Assembly: GCA_028551475.1 (NCBI GenBank)
Contig: CM052362.1
Location: 16,732,521 to 16,796,520, forward strand
Direction: 5' to 3'
DNA: 64,000 nucleotides
DNA from: Casuarina equisetifolia
Lineage: Eukaryota; Streptophyta; Magnoliopsida; Fagales; Casuarinaceae
Numbering within the stretch: the first letter of the stretch is position 1; the number at the start of each line of letters is the position of its first letter. Below the pieces are notes generated by a model, which saw nothing but the letters and a program-made list of their open reading frames with translations, was not told where the DNA came from and ran no database searches. The translations under genes were made by a program, and so were the position numbers. This document shows positions 58,900 through 64,000 of the stretch, one piece after another.

Positions 58900-61800
58900 T
58901 CATTTCAGATGCAGCATGAGCAGCTCTGGTTTTTCAACAAATTGTTTCCATTCATTGCAGAATCTTGCGACAGTTGCCCCATCCAAAACTCTATGATCTG
59001 CACCTATATTAACCTGAGAAAGAATCAACATGTCAGATTGGGGAACCTACATCATCTGCCAAAATCCAAGAGGTTAGTTACATGATTAGAACAGAGCAAT
59101 AAGCAAAATGCTTCTCAAATCAAATCTCTCACTCTATCTGTTTTCTTTTGGGGATGGGTGGGTGGGGTTTGTTCACTTGTATCAACAATCTACACATACT
59201 AGGTAATAAAACTGAATGCTGATATAGAATTATGCTAGGATATAAATAAAAATAAAAATAACATAGGCTTTAAGGATCATAACCCATGGAGAATTCCTAA
59301 ATTAAAATTCTGCTCCTTTAGTTTCCGCAAAATGATTAATGCATCACACAGAACCACAAAGACCGTATGCTGTCGTTTATTACTAAATAATTTAGAGGGA
59401 AGTGCTGGATTTTTATGTTTTTTCACTAAGCTGGTCGTTCTTATGCTGTAATAATATTAGAGATGAAATGAAGATAAATAATTCCTTGCTTACAGTCATG
59501 ATTGACGCAGGATACAAATTTTCATCATCTGCAAATTGTGGAACTTTCTGAATCCGGCCAATTGCAATTATAGACACTTCGGGTAAGTTGAGAAGGGGAG
59601 AACCAACTTTTCCACCAATTGCACCAATATTGCTTAGTGTTATCGTTCCACCACAAATATCCTCAGGATTAAGCTTGTTACCCAGTGCCAATCGTTGTAA
59701 CCTGGAGAGTTCTTTTGTTATCTAGAAAAAGGGGGAAAAATGATTATAATTAAAAAGTGCATTGGCAATACACACATGAAAAAGTAGACAAGCATGAAAT
59801 CATGATATGTAGTGGCGAGGGAACGAACAAAAATAACCAAAGTACTGTGCCATTGTTATCTACATGTGCATACAGGACATGAACAACTAAGGTACTGTCA
59901 TTTGGCAATTAAATGCGTTTTTGCTATAGTCTAGATTTCAAAAATTATTTTCAAGCTTAATAGTTTTACCAGAATCTTATTTCCCTCATTAAAATCTTTT
60001 AGTCATAGCAACAATTGCCTGAGAAGGGAAGCACAGGAGCATATGCAATGGCAGCAGAAGCAACTCCAAAGCAAATTGTCTCTGTTGACTTTCACATCAC
60101 TCGATGTAAGCCGAAGCCCTTGTCATGACGGTCAGCAAACAGGGAAAAATTTTGTGCACAAAATATGTACAATTGCATGAAGGAAAATGGTAAACTCCAA
60201 ATATAGAATCAACATTTTTTTTCTTTGTAAACTACGGAAAAATTAAAAAAATGTTGGAGAAACAGTCAAACCGAAAGATAAAGAAGTCACAGTAAAGCCA
60301 TTTACCAATGTAATCATAGCAAAGTGTCAAACAGAGATTGTGTTTCCCAATCTTTATCTGTCGTTCTTGGAAAACAGAAAAGGAGTTCTGGAAGAGTAAC
60401 AAAGTTCACATATCATGCGAGCATAAAAGAAGATAAACATAAGAAATTCCAAGTAACTAACCTCCAATATTGAGAGTGACTGAACATGCTTAATGTTTGG
60501 TACAACTAGACCGTATGGGGTAGCCATAGCGATTCCAATATTGTGCGAACCTATTGTAATAAACAACTAGCATCAAAACATTGAACAAATTTCATAACAT
60601 TGTTTACACCCAGACCTAGATTAATAGACCTCAAGCAAGCAATTAATTGCAGAGGCCTATAGTTACTAAAACTTCCCAAATAACCCTGACCATCCACACA
60701 ACTAGCTTTTAACATGAATTCGTCCAAATAATATCTAGGCATTTTCAGATACGCGCTTTGAACTAAATCATCTCAACTTGTTTCAGAGAAATTCAGATGA
60801 GCCTCTAGAAATATTCACTATACGTTTATTTCCCCAATTAGCTAATGGCATTTGAAACACGTTTTCACATACTCCTATGTCTGTCTCAGACGGAAAGTTG
60901 AAGAGTTAAGATGATAGTGGATAGTCTTCACCTATTCCAAGAACGCAAAAAAGCTAGAGAATGATAGTATGTCCTTATATAGGATTCCAATTTAATTCCC
61001 ACTTTATAATGCAATGATTTCCACAGTTTTGGCAACAAAGAAACAACTCAAGTAGAAAAATGGAGTCAATTCCATGAGATACATGTTCAGTATCCTACAT
61101 CCACAAAATGCTATGTCAAGATGAAATATAGGCACATAAACTAAAAAATGACCTACAACACAAAGTGAAGGACAAATGTCCTATATTCACTGATACAAAA
61201 GGAGCGTTCTCATATTAGCTTGTAGTGATACATGAAATGCAGGACGTAGAAGTCTGGTTTTATCAATTCAACAAGCATCTGAACCTATTGTGAATGCAGA
61301 AGCAGTTCAAATAGCAAATTTAGATACCTTTGAGGGTGACCTCAAGAGAAGACTCATTGAAGCAACTATTCATCCAGGGATACTTGCTCAAGGCCATTGA
61401 AAGTGACTTAATCAATAATGGAAGGAAAGTATGCTTAACATCCGGATCAGAGTTGTTATCTTGGAAAGACCCTTTAAGCTCCAATAAGGCATTGCAATTT
61501 ATCTCATCCACATAATGAAAATGTGGAACTTTTGCTGCCATGGTCATTGTCTTTACCATTGTCCGCTGGAAGCCCCTGCAACAAAAATATAACTTGCATG
61601 TAACCTTATTTCTGTCACATTTAGACTACAAACAAAATGTTTCACCAGATTTCAATATGTTGCACATAAATAAACTACACATTGCCAAATAACAAGCTAG
61701 AAGGAGTTGTGTGCATATCAATACTGCAACAGTGTCAAATCTTCATGTTAGACTGGTCTCCTTAAACTCACCCTTGTGTCAGTTATTTATAATGAACACC

Positions 61801-63748
61801 AACACAACCACCAGCAATGTAAGCCAGATTGGCTTGATGGCAAAGGCTAAGCAAGACTCTGGCTGCACAAGCCAAAGGCTTTGAGTTCTAGCTACTATTC
61901 ACCAAGTTACGATTATAATGAAAGTGATCGATAACACCACTATAATAACGACAGTCTCAAGCTATCAAACTCCATGTCACAGACTGTATGGAAGAGAATT
62001 AATGCGGAGAGTCCCGTTGGTTTTTCTCTTTTTCTTTTTTCTTTTTTCACTTTCAAAGAAATAAAGAGTGTCGCAAGTTCATGCTGTTATCTAATATTAC
62101 CTCAGGGGAATTGTTTTATCTTCATGCTCATAGTTCCCACTAATATCAGGTGACAAATGGGAGTGATCCTCTTCTCCTTCAACAAACTGCATACCAGTAT
62201 CAGCAGTCAAGGAAGAAGATGGATCTTTGATGATTCCTTTCTGGACAGCATATTTAAGCACATCTTCTTTTGATACCCTCCCATCTTTACCAGTTCCCAC
62301 GACATCATTTATATCTAAACCATGTTGCTTTGCAAGGTTCCTAACAGCAGGTGTGGCTAGAACCCCACCTATGATATTTTTCTTCAGCTCAGAACCGAGT
62401 GCCATTGGATTTTCCAGATTTCCTTGAGTTAGAGTGGAGTTTTCTACAACATCATTGGTCATGGTGGGAACCTGAGCTTCCTCAACAACAATCTTTAAAA
62501 GTGTTTCTCCAACCTGCAACATGAGTACAATGGTAATATTTCCCATATAGTGTCAAATTAAGACAAAGTAACTCCAGGTTCTGGTATTTCCTCTTCTTTT
62601 GGGTCTTTAAAACTGTGGAAATATTCTTTTTGAGTCTTTAAAACGAAAATTTATCACTTGCTTCCAAGCAGCTCTATTTAACATGGTTTCTGATTAACAC
62701 CATATTTACACCCCCATGATGTCCCTCACAACACTTATAAAAGTGAAAAATACACATCTAACCATCAAAAGATTGAATGTTGGAATGAGAAAATGCTCAG
62801 TTCCCAAGAGTGATGTACTTGAATTCACACCTTTACGATGTCACCAGGAACATAGAGAATTTGAGCAACTTTTCCTTTATAACGACTTGTTATTTCTATA
62901 GTTGCTTTGTCACTTTGAACTTCACAAATTGGTTGGAATTCTTCAATTTGATCCCCCTGCCAGAGTAATCACATGAACAATTACTTATGCCGACTCAAAA
63001 ACAGAATTTAGGCTACAGTGATAAGCATATGCATAGCTAACGACCACAAGAGATGATTTACAGTAGCAATCTATTGTCCTATTCCACCAACGATGTAGAA
63101 TTACACACTTCATTATTCTGGTGAAAGAACCAATATATTCCCCATGACACCATGTGAAAGTACAAACCTAAGAATAGAAAGATCAATGCTACAGCCTAAG
63201 CTAAGAATAACTAATGAATCTGAAAAAAGCTTATTTTATACCTGTAATACATATTTGATTGACTAAAGTAAACTCTTCTAGAAAGAACCATGTTAATAGT
63301 TCTAAACAATAAAATAAAATAAAATAAAATAAAATAAAATATAAATAAAAAATAAAAAATAAAAAATAAAAAATAAAAAATAAAAAAAGAAACAAGACTA
63401 AAAACTTTACATCTACGATCATCCCGACAAGTATACAGAAACCGACAACAGGGAATCAAAAACAAGGGATAATCTAGAACAAGTACGAAGAAATGAAAGC
63501 TGGCAAATGCTCATAAAAACAACCAAACCTTCAGCAAATTTATCTACATTGACAAATAAACTATATAACAAAAACAGGCAAGATTAGCATCATTCACTCA
63601 CCTCTTGCACAAACCATTTAAGAAGTTCACATTCAGCAATACCTTCACCAGTTTGAGCCAATGGTATGTCAATTATGCTGCCCACCGAAAGACCCGCCAA
63701 AGCTTGACTTGAAAAGCAGCGTGTTTTCGCAGTATGTGGAATATTGAA
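58900..63748 (-). CDS. BCE2: Branched-chain alpha-keto acid dehydrogenase E2 (lipoamide acyltransferase), 5' end outside window
   Basis: Seven exons seen, in gene order: 63748-63602, 62956-62831, 62513-62101, 61575-61328, 60550-60462, 59721-59494, 59013-58900. They encode 454 residues to the stop. The first exon(s), with start and mitochondrial targeting peptide, lie right of position 64000. It transfers branched acyl groups from E1 to CoA in leucine, isoleucine and valine breakdown. Counting from the first visible residue: a lipoyl domain with the lipoylated lysine K66 in VQSDKATIE, a subunit-binding domain (ATPAVRNLAKQHGLD, GTGKDGRVSKEDVL), and the catalytic domain. The catalytic domain has GGTITLSNIG, and the DHRVLDG motif with H424 and D428. 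The subtype follows from overall likeness to Arabidopsis BCE2/DIN3 rather than pyruvate E2. Intact as far as visible. Confidence 0.93.
61826..61925 (+). mobile_element. Possible tRNA-derived SINE fragment in an E2 intron
   Basis: tggcttgatgg near 61831 is a good A-box match. About 55 bases later gagttctagctac is a weak B-box match. No tail or target-site duplication was identified. It lies in the intron between 61576 and 62100. Confidence 0.3.
63309..63389. repeat. (AAAAT)n / (AAAAAAT)n repeat in an E2 intron
   Basis: About six AAAAT units are followed by five or six longer A-rich units ending in T. It lies in the intron between exons at 62956 and 63602. The strand asymmetry suggests it grew from a retroposon tail, but no body is visible. 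Confidence 0.9.
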
Positions 63749-64000
63749 CTACAAATTGAAAGGGTTCATTCAGAAGCCCATCTTTAATAATATGGTATTC
63801 ATGCACGAGTTCTAAATAATTACGCTTCAAGGAGACAAATCATATCTACAGGGTAGATGGAAATATTGAGGATAATCTTGAATATCCAATGCTCACCAAC
63901 AAAGAAAAACCTATTATACCGGGATCAACATCCAAAGAATGAAATTGGTTAGAACCCATTAGGGTGTCAAATAGACCAAGTATTGGCCCTCAATCTAGCA

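Noticed and set aside
12647-63748. A metabolic gene cluster joining IBR3, epoxide hydrolase, FAHD1 and branched-chain E2
   Set aside because: The products act in different compartments and pathways, are housekeeping genes and are mixed with unrelated genes; old gene order explains the grouping.
63749-64000. First exon of the E2 gene inside the window
   Set aside because: No ATG-led frame with a targeting peptide and donor site is seen on the minus strand here; it appears to be intron.

Overview
The window is nuclear DNA from a flowering plant. It carries multi-exon genes with short GT-AG introns, AT-rich spacers and decayed Copia, Gypsy, LINE and very small LTR elements. The proteins match angiosperm families: IBR3, PME with a pro-region, CAP-H2, ATL2-type RING-H2, soluble epoxide hydrolase, FAHD1, GEX2 and branched-chain keto-acid dehydrogenase E2. 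I cannot name the species; a woody dicot is a guess. No tRNA, rRNA, CRISPR or bacterial-type operon was seen.

Layout: 1-12.6 kb is repeat-rich and holds no intact gene. It contains two direct copies of one segment (1-1740 and 6691-9830), the second interrupted by Copia DNA; a 1.28 kb solo LTR with target-site duplications (3783-5058); a 328 bp SMART/TRIM-type element with both LTRs and target-site duplications (6063-6390); and Gypsy and LINE remnants at 10-11.3 kb. From 12.6 to 28.4 kb three plus-strand genes follow one another: IBR3 (17 exons), a pectin methylesterase (2 exons) and condensin II CAP-H2 (11 exons). An intronless ATL2-like ubiquitin ligase lies on the minus strand (30.8-31.7 kb), divergent from a small conserved plant gene of unknown function (33.4-34.0 kb). 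From 34 to 38.7 kb is a repeat-laden spacer with a gag-like fossil, a 111 bp tandem duplication and a LINE 3' end. Epoxide hydrolase (+) and FAHD1 (-) converge at 38.8-46.3 kb. A decayed Copia piece follows. Two minus-strand genes complete the window: GEX2 (16 exons, 49.6-57.9 kb) and the branched-chain E2 gene, whose first exon(s) lie beyond the right edge.

I read exon boundaries from GT-AG sites, reading-frame phase and remembered family sequences. All seven fully contained multi-exon genes assemble into open frames of the expected family length: 828, 571, 681, 179, 318, 223 and 1,099 residues. The genes do not form one pathway. Several serve acyl or carbon-skeleton breakdown in peroxisome or mitochondrion (IBR3, FAHD1, branched-chain E2), which looks like coincidence of an old gene order. 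That gene order is the most informative large-scale signal: the neighbours seem to be split over several Arabidopsis loci, as expected from gene loss after genome duplication. The most interesting single protein is GEX2, which joins filamin-type repeats to cadherin/VCBS-like modules ahead of one membrane anchor.
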